Source of the DNA: Acanthaster planci
Taxonomy: Eukaryota > Echinodermata > Asteroidea > Valvatida > Acanthasteridae
Direction: 5' to 3'
Assembly (NCBI RefSeq): GCF_001949145.1
Contig: NW_019091381.1
Coordinates: 3,310,842 to 3,371,983 of the forward strand
DNA length: 61,142 nt
Part shown: in pieces, positions 48,128 through 58,659 of the stretch
Numbering within the stretch: position 1 is the first letter of the stretch
Layout: each line of letters begins with the position of its first letter
Translations under genes and position numbers: made by a program
Notes under the pieces: model-generated
The model's input: the letters and a program-made list of their open reading frames with translations, nothing else
The model's database searches: none
Told to the model about the DNA's origin: nothing

Positions 48128-49865
48128 GTGCAGTTTGACGTTTCATTTATCGTTCTGATTTTTTTTCTGCATTAAATGAATTTTTGAGGTTAACATCAGA
48201 ATTTCCTGAAAAAACAAAACAAAACGAGTTGAGGCTAGAGCTTTTCGCTGGTTTCACTCACGAACACGCCGGGTGATTGGACCACATGATTTTGATGACG
48301 TCACAGACTAGTGATGGAGAAGCCAATTCTTTTGTTACAGTTCTGTGCACAGAGAATCATCGTCCAGGAAAAATATGAAAACATATCCAATGGTCGATTT
48401 TGATTGGTCACCTATGCACTTGATAATTGCTGCTGATCGAACTTGCCCCAAAATGAAAGAGCGCCGAATAACGTCCAAGAATACGATGCAGAAAACGTCA
48501 CTTCAAGTCAATTTGAATACGTGCGACACAAACTACTTTAAGAAGATGTGACTCTTAAAGGTAGAACACACTTCCATTGTAGTCTTGTGACTTTCTAAGC
48601 AGCAACTGACGAAAACACCAGAGAAAAAGACATTAAAGCACACAATTTATTGGATGCACCATTGCTCCTTTAAATGCCTCGGTACTGCTTGACAATCTCT
48701 TTCCGCCATATTAATATAGTGTACTAAAATGGTTTGAAAAATGTCACATGAACCTGTGCAAATTCTGATGCAGTTTGATTTCCCCGTCGGATGGCGAAAA
48801 ATCCTCTCACTTTAGTTTTTAATTTGAATGTGGAATTTAAAACTAAATAACGGGGCAAAAAATGTGACTGTATCCTGGTTGTATTTATCAAAAAGGTTAT
48901 AGTTGGACTAGATTTTTAATCTGTATAATAGCTCTTTCGGCATATTTGGATGTGTCTCATCAATACAGCATTTTAGACCATTCTTTCATATCATGAATCT
49001 GAGGTTTTTTAAGGTGTGTTTATTACTCTACTGTATTTTTGTTGATTTAAAGGTTCTTTTTTTGGTGTATAAATTCTATGTACTCTTCTTTTGCAATTAC
49101 AAAAAAAGGTGATTTTTTTTTTCATTTTGATCACGTATTGTATTCTGGTTGTCTTGACTGAGGGAAGTTTGGTTTTGAATTTTTTGCCTCACGTCCCCGG
49201 CGATACGGCTCTGGCTAGTGACACATCCGTAGGCCTATGTACTGTACATAGAGAGAGAGTTTCCCCCACCTCTGACTCTCCTTAGGAACCATTTTGGTTC
49301 CTCACAATGGAAAAACTCATGTCGCAACTTCTGCAGGGCGCATTCCACCGAATGGTTGTTTTTCTGCGCACGAGCTCATTAATATTTTGTGATCCTACTG
49401 GGTGTTTACAATAAAACATGCCATAATCAAGAGGCATCATAGAAATATTTTTATTAATCCCTAATTTTGGACTGATACTTTCCAGTCCGGGGTATTTCTT
49501 TCACAAAAAGCACCAAATTATGAAAAGAGGCGAGCGGCTACATTCAGAGCTGAGCGCATAGTTGTGTTTTAGTCCTCCATGGTTGTACTACTATTTTCTT
49601 TGGGGGGTATCTTCGGGGAGAGGCGAATAAAAAAATTCGTGGCTAACCCCCATAAAATTGAAACGAAAAGGGATCTTCTGGCCATAATTTTGAATTTCCA
49701 GTGATAAAACGGAGGCCAACCTCCTTCCGAGAGTCACTAGGCGTCGCCATTTCGGTCTGATTTTGCACTGTTTTCCACGGTCGCGTAATTGGTGTTGTGC
49801 AACCTACAGATAGCTCGTGCAAGTGAAAGTCAACAGCGCCCTCTCTTGACTGTAATTTTGCTCAG
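48128..49865. other. Intergenic DNA between the orphan SLC6 exon and the photolyase
   Basis: AT-rich, with several poly-T and poly-A runs. No further SLC6 exon, RNA gene or repeat with clear ends was recognised. Confidence 0.55.
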
Positions 49866-49931
49866 ATTACATAACACCGCAAATAAACATTTTGTAACCT
49901 GTTCAGCGCGAACACATGCACGGTACACGTG
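49866..49931. promoter_or_regulatory. Candidate light-responsive module: D-box plus E-box upstream of the photolyase
   Basis: attacataac (49866-49875) is, on the opposite strand, GTTATGTAAT, a full match to the D-box consensus RTTAYGTAAY bound by PAR-bZIP factors. CACGTG (49926-49931) is a canonical E-box 50 bp downstream. In zebrafish, paired D-box/E-box modules drive light induction of clock and DNA repair genes including 6-4 photolyase. The pair lies about 125-190 bp before a strong splice donor at 50053, where a non-coding first exon would end. Function here is inferred. Confidence 0.45.
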
Positions 49932-50052
49932 AGATTGAGACGAGGTGAAAGTAAAATACCCTCCGTGGTGAAACTAGTCATTATTATTAGCAGCAGGAGG
50001 GTTCAGGCTGGGACAGGAAAGATCACTCCACCTTGCGAACCGTCAGCTTCAG
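49932..50052 (+). other. Candidate non-coding first exon of the photolyase gene
   Basis: A strong donor, CAG-GTAAGA, at 50053 pairs with an acceptor tttactgtag ending at 50728. The coding exon then has an in-frame TGA at 50749-50751 before the start codon at 50773. This would give a spliced 5' UTR with a 676-bp intron. The left boundary (transcription start) is not visible. Confidence 0.4.
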
Positions 50053-50289
50053 GTAAGAAAACCCAAGCACTGCAGTTCAAACCGTCGGTGGATTCTGTAG
50101 CTAGCTTAGTATAAATAGTATAAGGCATGAAGGACGCAACAACAAATCGCCTTTTTACGTAAACGTTGCGGTATTCAGCGCAATCTTGAATCTTCAATTA
50201 TATCGCGCTGATTTATCTTACTCCATCCGTCTGTATCTGTACGTGGCAGACTCCACTTTTGGTATTGACGCAACGGAGAGAGAGGGCTT

Positions 50290-50367
50290 ACCCCCTGAAC
50301 TGTAGGGTCCGACGTCCGTCCCGCTCCCACGACGGTGGACGTTGGACCCCACAGTTTTTTGGGGGTA
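50290..50367. repeat. Imperfect hairpin / small foldback
   Basis: The arm accccctgaactgtagggtc continuing cgacgtcc pairs with ggacgttggaccccacagtt followed by tttttgggggta. Arms of about 28 bp around a ~20-bp loop. It may be a very short foldback element or a structured segment; it sits in the presumed 5' UTR intron of the photolyase. Confidence 0.6.
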
Positions 50368-50772
50368 GATCTATGCTGATATGTTGGGTGTTACATGATA
50401 TGTTGAATTAAATCCATTCATAGGATAATCAACTCAGAGGGAGCATATTATAAATTTGTGCAAGCTTCAAGACTGAACAGGGCTAAGGAAGTTAATTGAC
50501 AGTTTTCCTTAGTTTTGACTCTTGTAACTCAATCCCTAATAGGTAATTAATTAGTAATTCGAATTGACACTGGGACACAATATCACAAGCATTGGGTTTG
50601 ACTTACTTGAGCCAAGTTTTCCCAATATGGGCATTGTGCTTTGCAGGGTTGTCTGTTTCAAAACCCAGTTGACGAACCTTTTTTTAAAGTTCATCATGCA
50701 TGTGCTTGTGTGATATGATTTACTGTAGGTCTCACCACATAAAGGCTCTGATTCCGGAGGTCAGAAGAGTTG

Positions 50773-53700
50773 ATGAACTCCCCAATGGCCAAGCACCGGT
50801 CGCTTCACTGGTTCCGCAAGGGGCTGCGCCTCCATGACAACCCCTCCCTGCTGGCAGCAGTGAAGGATAGCCAGGAGTTCCGTGCCATATTCGTCCTCGA
50901 CCCTGTATTTGTCAAATCTGGCACCGTCGGGATCAATAGATGGCGCTTTCTCCTCCAGTCACTGCGTGATCTTGACGAGGGGCTGAAGCGTCTTGGAAGC
51001 AGGTAAAGCATCTTGGATGAAGTAGATAATCGTGCCACCCACATATCCGATCTTCCAACTCAAAGACTTTTCTGCTTAGGCCCTGTGCGTTTCACACGGA
51101 TCTAGATCACAATCAGTGACCCATCATGTGTGTATGGACACCAAAGCTCACCTGGTGGTGTAAACCAGCATAAAGATCACTCATCGCAATCCTGATCCGT
51201 GTGAAACAAATAGGCCCATAGACTCAGACAGGCCCTAAAACACCTACGAAAAGAAAGACCTCCTGAATACAAAGGCCCCCACCCCCCAATCTCCTCTTGC
51301 ATCCTGGATTAGCTGTAGACATGTACATGGGACCATTTGATCTGTGCTGTTAATCTATGGTGCTGCCCTCGTGGGTCCTATAGAAAATCTCAGTCTGTAC
51401 AAGTTTCCCCTAGACAGAACGATCTTCCGTATTACACTTAAATTAGATTGAACAGGTGATTGGCTGTTGGCAAAGGGATTGACCGGGTGTGCTGCAAAAT
51501 GGACCAATTGTTCAGCATTTAATCGATCAAGTAGATAAGCAGATCCTGCCCGGCAGTTATACCACTGGCATGAACTGCCCCTTCTCCTTAGTTTGTAATA
51601 AAGAAAGTAATTCCTGATCGACACCCAACATCCATACTGCAGGTTGTATGTGTTGAGAGGCAAGCCTACGGAAGTCTTTCCAGACATCTTCAAGAGCTGG
51701 CAGATCAGTCACTTGACGTTTGAACACGACACGGAACCATATGCTAAGATTCGAGATGAGGCCGTGACAACCATTGCTGAGGAACACGGCGTTCGGGTCA
51801 CCCAGAAGACATCACACACTCTCTACGACATACAGAGGTAACCTTTTTGATTTATTTCTTGAGTACGACTTAAATTTCCTATTCAGTGAAACTTTGCTGT
51901 AAATTTTAATGTATGTAAAGAAGATAAGATCTTTTCTGACCATGAATTTATGACATGCTATATGGAGTTCACATGTAATTAACTACTCAGAGGTGAAAAA
52001 GGTCGAGGAGAGCTCAGGAATTTTTTCTGCTGTATGCTCTCAATGCCGTGTTATGGCTGTGGCACCACACATGTACTGTGCGGTATGTGAGAACCTTCAA
52101 GTTTGTGGAGACAGGTCACCCAAGTTCCCCTAATTCAGTCCAAATTTACCCAACAGAAGAAAATCTTTCCTTCAAAACTGTTTCGGTCAGGTTACCCTTC
52201 TGTACATTTTCACACATGAGTGCTTCAGTTTTGTGCTCATTCCGGTGAAAAGTGGACTGTTCTATCAGTGATATAATGTTGGCAATAACAGAAGCACCTG
52301 GTTGGCACAAGTACCCGTATTTGTAGACATGCCTTAGATGGAGACTTGTGCATTTTAACTAAGGAACAGCCCAGTGAAATGTGAGAACAATGCTTTGTTC
52401 CATTATCAGGATTGTGTTTTTTATATGAAGAGTTTCCATAGTAACAATAACATTTTGAAATTTCAAGGGTCTTCTTGGGCAGGTACAACTCAAACCAGCC
52501 TTGAAATCAGGGTTCAAACAGTAACTGTTCTTCATTTTGTTCTTTCACTGACCTCTTCCTGTCTTTCTCTTCCCTCATTTTGATAATTATATTTAGCATC
52601 TTGAAGGCTAATGGCGGTAAACCCCCATCGACATATCAAAGCCTTCTCTCAGTCCTGTCCAAGATGCCCCCACCTCGAAAACCAGAACCGGCACTGAGCA
52701 AGGAACACCTTAAAGGTATTGGCAATGTTGACACAAATTCCCCCCCCCCCCCGAGTGGGCGGGGGGGGTGTAAACCACTTGAATATGTTTGATGTCGTAC
52801 ATTTAACATGTAAGGATCCTGCAAAATGGGTGTTAGGGGCTAATTTTTCAGTAATTTTCCACCCAAAAGAACAAATGAACTCTTTGTTTGAATGTCTCAC
52901 CCAGTTTGGCATCCTGTGGGAAATAAACATTGTGAGGGTCAGAAATGTTCTGTGTTCCTTTTTCTGCAAAATGCTTTTACAGGCTCGTATTTAAACTCAA
53001 AAGAGGCAGTGGTGTGTCGTGACTCATTTTTGTTGGTTGGTCACAGATTTTTAAATTGTAGTAAGCGAGTTGCATGTTTACAGAAACACAAAAATACTGG
53101 ATACACCTTTGAAAGCAAAACGTTCACAAAGATTGAAGTCTGTTGAAGTAAATATTAAAGCTAGGTCTTTCCGTGTTATTGAAGTCTGTTGAAGTAAATA
53201 TTAAAGCTAGGTCTTTCCGTGTTATTTTTTCCCCTCAGATTGTAAATTACCTGTTGGTACAGATCATGACGGTGAATTCGGTGTTCCGTCTCTGGAGGAA
53301 CTGGGTCTGGATCCAAATGATGCCGGCCCAGTCCTTTTTCCAGGGGGAGAGACAGAGGCCTTACAAAGGATGGAAGAGCATCTAGAGAGACAGGTTTGTG
53401 ATTGTATCCCTTCCAGAGGGGCGATTTGGCTCACTGAAAGAGGCAGTGAGCAGGACCGGATTATCCCATTGGCACGGCAGGCATTGTGCCTGGGGCCTAC
53501 AAAAAATGATGCGGCCTTCAAAAATTTTGAGGACCTTTAGTAATACAATGTATGTGCAACAGAACAAACTCCTAAAGTCACAGACATGCTGGAAAAGTTT
53601 CAGTGTGTCTTTGTTGCATTTTCAAGTTTTGAAAAGCTCCAAACTAGCTAGTTCATAGTTTTGCTCCAAGTTGGCATCCATGTCAAATGCAAGGTTGGGG

Positions 53701-56700
53701 TGCTAAGTAACATTACATCTCATCAGAGATGCCTTTGGAGCAGTGATGCCTTGCCCTCATCCAACTCTAGATTCAGCCCAGTCAGAATGCTTTATACTGG
53801 AAATCACAGTTTTCCCATATGCTCAGTGCATAAACCATTGAGGGCGCTATGTATGTGGCTGATAGGCCCACGTACAGATGATGTCACATTTTATTTACAT
53901 ATATTCTTTCCTGTGGAGCCAGTGGGGACCCACTGTCCACTGAACACCACAGGAATGCACAACACACATAAACAATGCATGCCATCACCAGTACACAGGC
54001 CAATTTATATCATCTTCTTTCTTCAAGCATTCTCCACAATGTTCCCATCTTTCCTTCCTATCTTCAGGACTGGGTGTGCAAGTTTGAGAAGCCCAAGACA
54101 GAGCCCAACACACTCAGCCCCAGCACAACAGTGCTGAGCCCCTACCTGAAATTTGGCTGCCTGTCTCCGCGGTTATTTTATCACAGAGTCCAGGACGTCT
54201 ACGCGCGCAAGGTAAAAGTAGCATCGTGGACCCCAGCCCGAAGTGCAGTATGTGAACTAGCAAGGCTCATTTGAATCCACGAAGATAACTTGAATGAGTT
54301 TCCACACTTCTGAATGTGTACATACCACAGGAAAATGCTCGGATCTGCTTGAGAGAACTTCATCAATGTTTACAGTGTATTTCTCTTTGAATCTTCTCCT
54401 TCACAAAATTCCATCCCATGCTTCAAGCTACTGCATTAAAAGCGTTATTATCCAAAGCACATGCCTCGAATTCTGGGATATGTAAGAGCATGAAATAAAT
54501 TTAATGAACTGAAATTCTGTTGTCAGCCTATGAGCGGCTTCTTAATCTTCATTGGTTTGTCTTCACATCTGGGGGAGGGGCCTCTGGCCCCAATCCCACT
54601 CTTTTGACTTGGGATAATGGCTCCCCTTCCCAGTTTTGGCAGGTTCTGCAATTGCTGATGGCCGATAGCCTCACAAATGCCCCCCCCTACTTAGGAAATC
54701 ATTCCACCAGCATTGTTCATCGTCTCTTTCTCATCCGTAGAAGAGCCACAGCAAGCCCCCGGTCTCCCTCCATGGTCAGCTGCTCTGGAGAGAGTTCTTC
54801 TACACGGTGGCAGCCGCCACCCCCAACTTTCACAAGATGGAGGGTAATGCTGTCTGCCTGCAGGTGCCTTGGGATACTAACGAGGAATACTTCCAAGCAT
54901 GGAAACAGGTGGGGGTCTGCTATGTCATTCATGTTTGCTAGAAGGTTTCCTATTGAGTTTTTGCCTCTGCCAATTTTTTTTTTGGTTACAAGAATTACAT
55001 ATACATGTACAGCAAAGTTCCACCTGCATTTTAGAACAGGGAAACTTAGTTTTCATACCGTCTTGAAGTTTGGTCGTTTTTCTTCTCAGGCACGTACAGG
55101 GTATCCATTCATCGATGCAATCATGACCCAGCTGAAGCAGGAAGGTTGGATCCATCATCTTGCCCGCCACGCTGTGGCTTGCTTCCTGACGCGAGGTGAC
55201 CTGTGGATCAGCTGGGAGGAAGGGCAGAAGGCAAGCACTAGGCTTCATTCCCCCCCGCCCCCCCTCCAAATAAACTGCTCAGCAGAAAATTTTGTCTTGA
55301 GGGCAAAATTACTGTCTGGCATATTTTCTTTTGCCAAGGGGCCACCACGTTGGATAAACTCCAACATTCATTTGTGTCTTTTCCAATCATGGCAGGTCTT
55401 TGAGGAGTGGCTACTCGACGCTGACTACAGCCTGAATGCTGGCAACTGGATGTGGCTGTCGGCCAGTGCTTTCTTCCATCAGTATTTCCGAGTTTACAGT
55501 CCCACGGTCTTTGGCAAGAAAACTGACAAGAACGGCGATTACATCAGGTAAACATAGGCCTGGGCTGTAAGCTGTGCTACTGCCCTGCCAAACGTGGGTG
55601 TGGTTAGAGTACCGAAGTGTGACATTTTGAACCAGGAAGTGCAGTACATGTACGAACAAATGGAGTATCCCGGCATGTTGGGTCATGCACTTGTTCTTAC
55701 GCTAATGGACACATTTTGGGCCTTGCGCCTTTTGGACACATTTTTGTGTGTGTGATGTATTCACGCTGGTACTCTGGTACAGTGATAGTGCAGCATCGAA
55801 CTTAATAGAACAGCGTTGTACAACTGGCCTTCAGAAAATTGAGTTCACAGTATATTCTGTTGGCTAAAGGCTGGGGCTTGCTGTGCTGAATTCAATTTGC
55901 CGAGGTGAATTGGAGCTAAAATGCTGTGCCATTACCAAAAATAAATATTTTTTTCTGGCTCGGTGATAGGAAATATCTGCCAGTGCTCAAGAAGATGCCA
56001 GCACAGTATATCTACGAGCCGTGGACGGCGCCCCGCAGCGTGCAGGAGAAGGCAGGGTGCATTATGGGCACCGACTACCCCCGGCCAATAGTCGATCACA
56101 GCGTGGTCATGAAGCGCAACATGGAGAGGATGAAAAGGGCACGGGCTGCCAAATATGGGGACAGTAACGCCAACAGCAAGTCACAGAAGGAAGCTTCTTC
56201 TTCAAAGAAGAAAGTAAATGGTAAGATATTATCGGTTCCTTCTCCCGTATTCATATCTTTATGCATTCAATTTTTCACCGTCAGCTTGCATCAGTTGGTC
56301 AAATTTGTTTATGGGATAGCTTTCAGATTATTTGATTTACAGTTGCTGCCGTTTTATAATTAACCTTGAATTTTGTTTCAGTATGACAGTTCATTTAAAG
56401 AGTATTGGAATAGTACTCGGTATTACAACTGCTAGAGACAAAAGTAGATTTAGCGTGACAGTCCTTCTTTTGGGGAAGGGACAAGGTATCCATGTGGTGT
56501 CTAAAGAATTGGAGTAACTTCAACCCTTTCAATTCCACGAGTTAAATGTCTCCAAGAAAAATGGAACACGGGAGGAATGATTTTTGAAAACGAAGAAACT
56601 CTTGTTACTGTTCCTTGAAGATGTTATCATTGCTCTTGCAAGACCTTGAGTCCGCTAGTCGTCACCGAGTTAAAAACCCTCAGATTTAATCTAATATTTT

Positions 56701-56796
56701 TGATTTCTCTCAGCAGGTGGCTTAAAAAGGAAGAGCAAAGCCGAAGATTCTGGTCACTCCACCAAGAAGACCAAGGAGATATCTGACTTCTTCTAG
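50773..56796 (+). CDS. (6-4) photolyase (cryptochrome/photolyase family)
   Basis: Ten exons: 50773-51002, 51643-51837, 52597-52715, 53239-53393, 54068-54211, 54741-54908, 55090-55230, 55396-55547, 55970-56220, 56717-56796; sum 1635 nt, 544 residues. It repairs UV (6-4) photoproducts with FAD and blue light. An N-terminal antenna alpha/beta domain ([26 protein letters not shown]) is followed by the FAD-binding helical domain ([37 protein letters not shown]). [14 protein letters not shown] supplies the two active-site histidines (His360, His364). [23 protein letters not shown] favours (6-4) photolyase over the type II cryptochromes, which have a serine/cysteine-rich version there. The C-terminus holds a bipartite basic signal (KRKSK then KKTK) and ends ISDFF. 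Intron 7 has a GC donor. A light-independent vertebrate-like CRY is less likely but not fully excluded. Confidence 0.95.
51077..51219. mobile_element. MITE with TIR reading taggccc-tgtgcgtttcacacggatc type
   Basis: The left end 51077-51120 (taggccctgtgcgtttcaca ...) pairs with the right end 51176-51219, whose reverse complement reads atgggcctatttgtttcaca then cggatcaggatt. Arms about 40 bp with 143 bp overall. It lies in photolyase intron 1. Non-coding, superfamily unknown. Confidence 0.75.
53135..53226. repeat. Perfect 46-bp tandem duplication
   Basis: 53135-53180 and 53181-53226 are identical copies of a unit that starts gaagtctgttgaagtaaata and ends ccgtgttatt. The second copy ends 12 bp before photolyase exon 4, so the duplication has doubled the region where the branch point of intron 3 should lie. 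Perfect identity suggests a recent event. Confidence 0.9.
55231..55395 (+). other. Photolyase intron 7: GC-AG, 165 bp, no in-frame stop
   Basis: The donor is AAG-GCAAGC rather than GT; the acceptor is ggcag. The length is 55 codons exactly and the frame continues without a stop from exon 7 into exon 8. If retained, it would insert 55 residues between residues 384 and 385, inside the FAD domain just after the EEGQK segment. Confidence 0.85.
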
Positions 56797-57527
56797 AGGT
56801 GCACTCCGTGAAAGAATTCGAAGGCCCTTAGAACACATGACTCATCGTGATTGACACCTGACCCCAGGCAGACTCCTTATTAAAAAAAAACACCCTAAAG
56901 ACTCTGAAATTGGCTGACAACAGTCCCACGAGAAAGCTTATCATAAAAAGACGCTAATAATTCCTTCTAGTATGACAGTGCAACTTGAAATTATGGCCAC
57001 TGAACATTAATCTACTGACTTTTAGTGGTTGACCGTAACTGTTTCATAGGCACCCATATTTATTGTAACAAACCTCTTTGTTCTATTTATTTGTCCATTC
57101 ATCACATTTTTCTACTGGGTATATTGTATGTAAGACTTTCCATCGTCAGCATTTATTTCAAGTAGGTAGTTTTGTGGTGGAGTTTCATTGGTTTCCAAAT
57201 TTTCAATCATTTCTTAATCAGTTTTGTAGTGTTAAAAAGTCTCAGGAGAAGGGAACTATTGTTTTAAAAAGTTAATGTATTATGGTTAATGTTTTGACCC
57301 ACGTAGAATTGTGTAGAATTAATATTAAAAGTTCTAGAATTCATTAGAATGTTAGAACCGGTTCCATACAAGTTTTACAATCTTCGGATGTTTTCTTAAT
57401 GGGATGAAACATGAGTGTTTGACCATGTTAATTTAAAAAGACTGCGGGTGAGCTTAACCCACACTTTAGTAAAGAATTGAGTTGTTTTAGATTTGGATTT
57501 CCAGCACAAGTGAGACAATGAGAAAGA

Positions 57528-57533
57528 AATAAA
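57528..57533 (+). terminator. Candidate polyadenylation signal for the photolyase gene
   Basis: aataaa about 730 bp after the stop, followed by a GT-containing stretch and a run of A. Reasonable spacing for the transcript end. Confidence 0.5.
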
Positions 57534-58659
57534 GTTGATTTTAAAAAAATCCCCCAGTGTGGTAGCTTTTGTCCTCAAAGTTCCCACGTGGTAGGCTGAA
57601 AATCGTAGGTGTTACTGTCATTTGGCAGGTATTTAATCAAAATTTCCAATGTTAGTTAATCTCTTCAAGTTTTGAAAATAATTTTGGAAAAACTTTAAAT
57701 ATCCAAGATTAAACCACTGAGTTTTGTTTGACAGAATTCTGGCTGTTTTTTAAAGTGCAAGATTAACACCGCAGATTTTGAAATAAGTGCTTTTCTTGAT
57801 TTTGGCAACACTTTTTAAAACTTTCAAAGTTACCCCCTTGCAGTTTTGGGCAAATTTTTATTTGAATTTCCAAGGTTGTACCCTCACAGCAATTTTTCTG
57901 TAAATTTTGGCAAAATTTTAATCCAAGTTTGTGGTCCCTTTCAGATTTTAAGTTCATAATTTTGACAAGACTTGACATGAAACGCCAGGTGAATCCCTTG
58001 CAGGCCAAGGGAACACACAACAAGGATATCAGTCGGTGACTCGTACCGCCATAGGTTGGTTGGTTCGGCTTCAGAATGGCGATTACTGTCACTGTCATGG
58101 TTGTGTTAATGCTTGGTGGTCATTCTCATTTAGGTTATGCACAATTTGGAAGTGGTAAATAAAATGATAACGTCTCTACAAAGTCTGATTCCAGAGAACT
58201 CAACTTGTTTTCTGTTCGACCCCAATTTTTCTTGCTACAGCAAAGAGAGAATTTATAGGCAAAGGAATAAAGAGTGCAAAATGAAAATCATTATACTCTA
58301 CAAGGAAGAAATTTGGAGTACCAAGAATACGTAGAGAAATAAAATATCTGAAATAACTTCGAATTCACACAATGGGCAAAGGAAAACACCTCGATCAGAA
58401 ACATCAAAATCTATAAAGTTATTATATAAAGCACCTTTCCCAAAACACCAAAATATTTTTGGTAATAAACCTTTTTATTTTTGAGGAACTACAAAATTTT
58501 GGAGTATTCGTGTAAGTAGGTACTCAGAACGTTTGAAAATCTTTCTTAAGAGAGTCTTGCCACCATGATTTCAGAAAAAAAGAGCTATTCGGCGCTACTT
58601 CACTCTGTTTCAATTTCCCACTTTACAATTGATCGTGACCAAGCTTTTTGGGGGGTTGC
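57534..58659. other. Intergenic DNA between convergent photolyase and SLC6 3' ends
   Basis: AT-rich. It contains only the minus-strand polyadenylation candidate at 58474-58479 and recurring gttttggcaaaatttt-like phrases (57665-57920) that look like low-complexity sequence. No gene recognised. Confidence 0.55.
58474..58479 (-). terminator. Candidate polyadenylation signal for the SLC6 gene
   Basis: tttatt on the plus strand (AATAAA on the minus strand) lies about 180 bp past the SLC6 stop codon at 58660. Good position; not otherwise verified. Confidence 0.45.

Noticed and set aside
53661-54137. 158-codon open frame in photolyase intron 4
   Set aside because: It runs through intron into exon 5 in a different frame; no similarity recognised.
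54520-55551. 343-codon plus-strand open frame
   Set aside because: It reads exon 6 of the photolyase in the wrong frame and then exons 7 and 8 with introns 6 and 7 unspliced. The meaningful part (open intron 7) is reported separately.
50773-56796. Reading the photolyase as a circadian cryptochrome
   Set aside because: The [22 protein letters not shown] segment and short basic tail fit (6-4) photolyases better than repressor-type cryptochromes; a tree would settle it.
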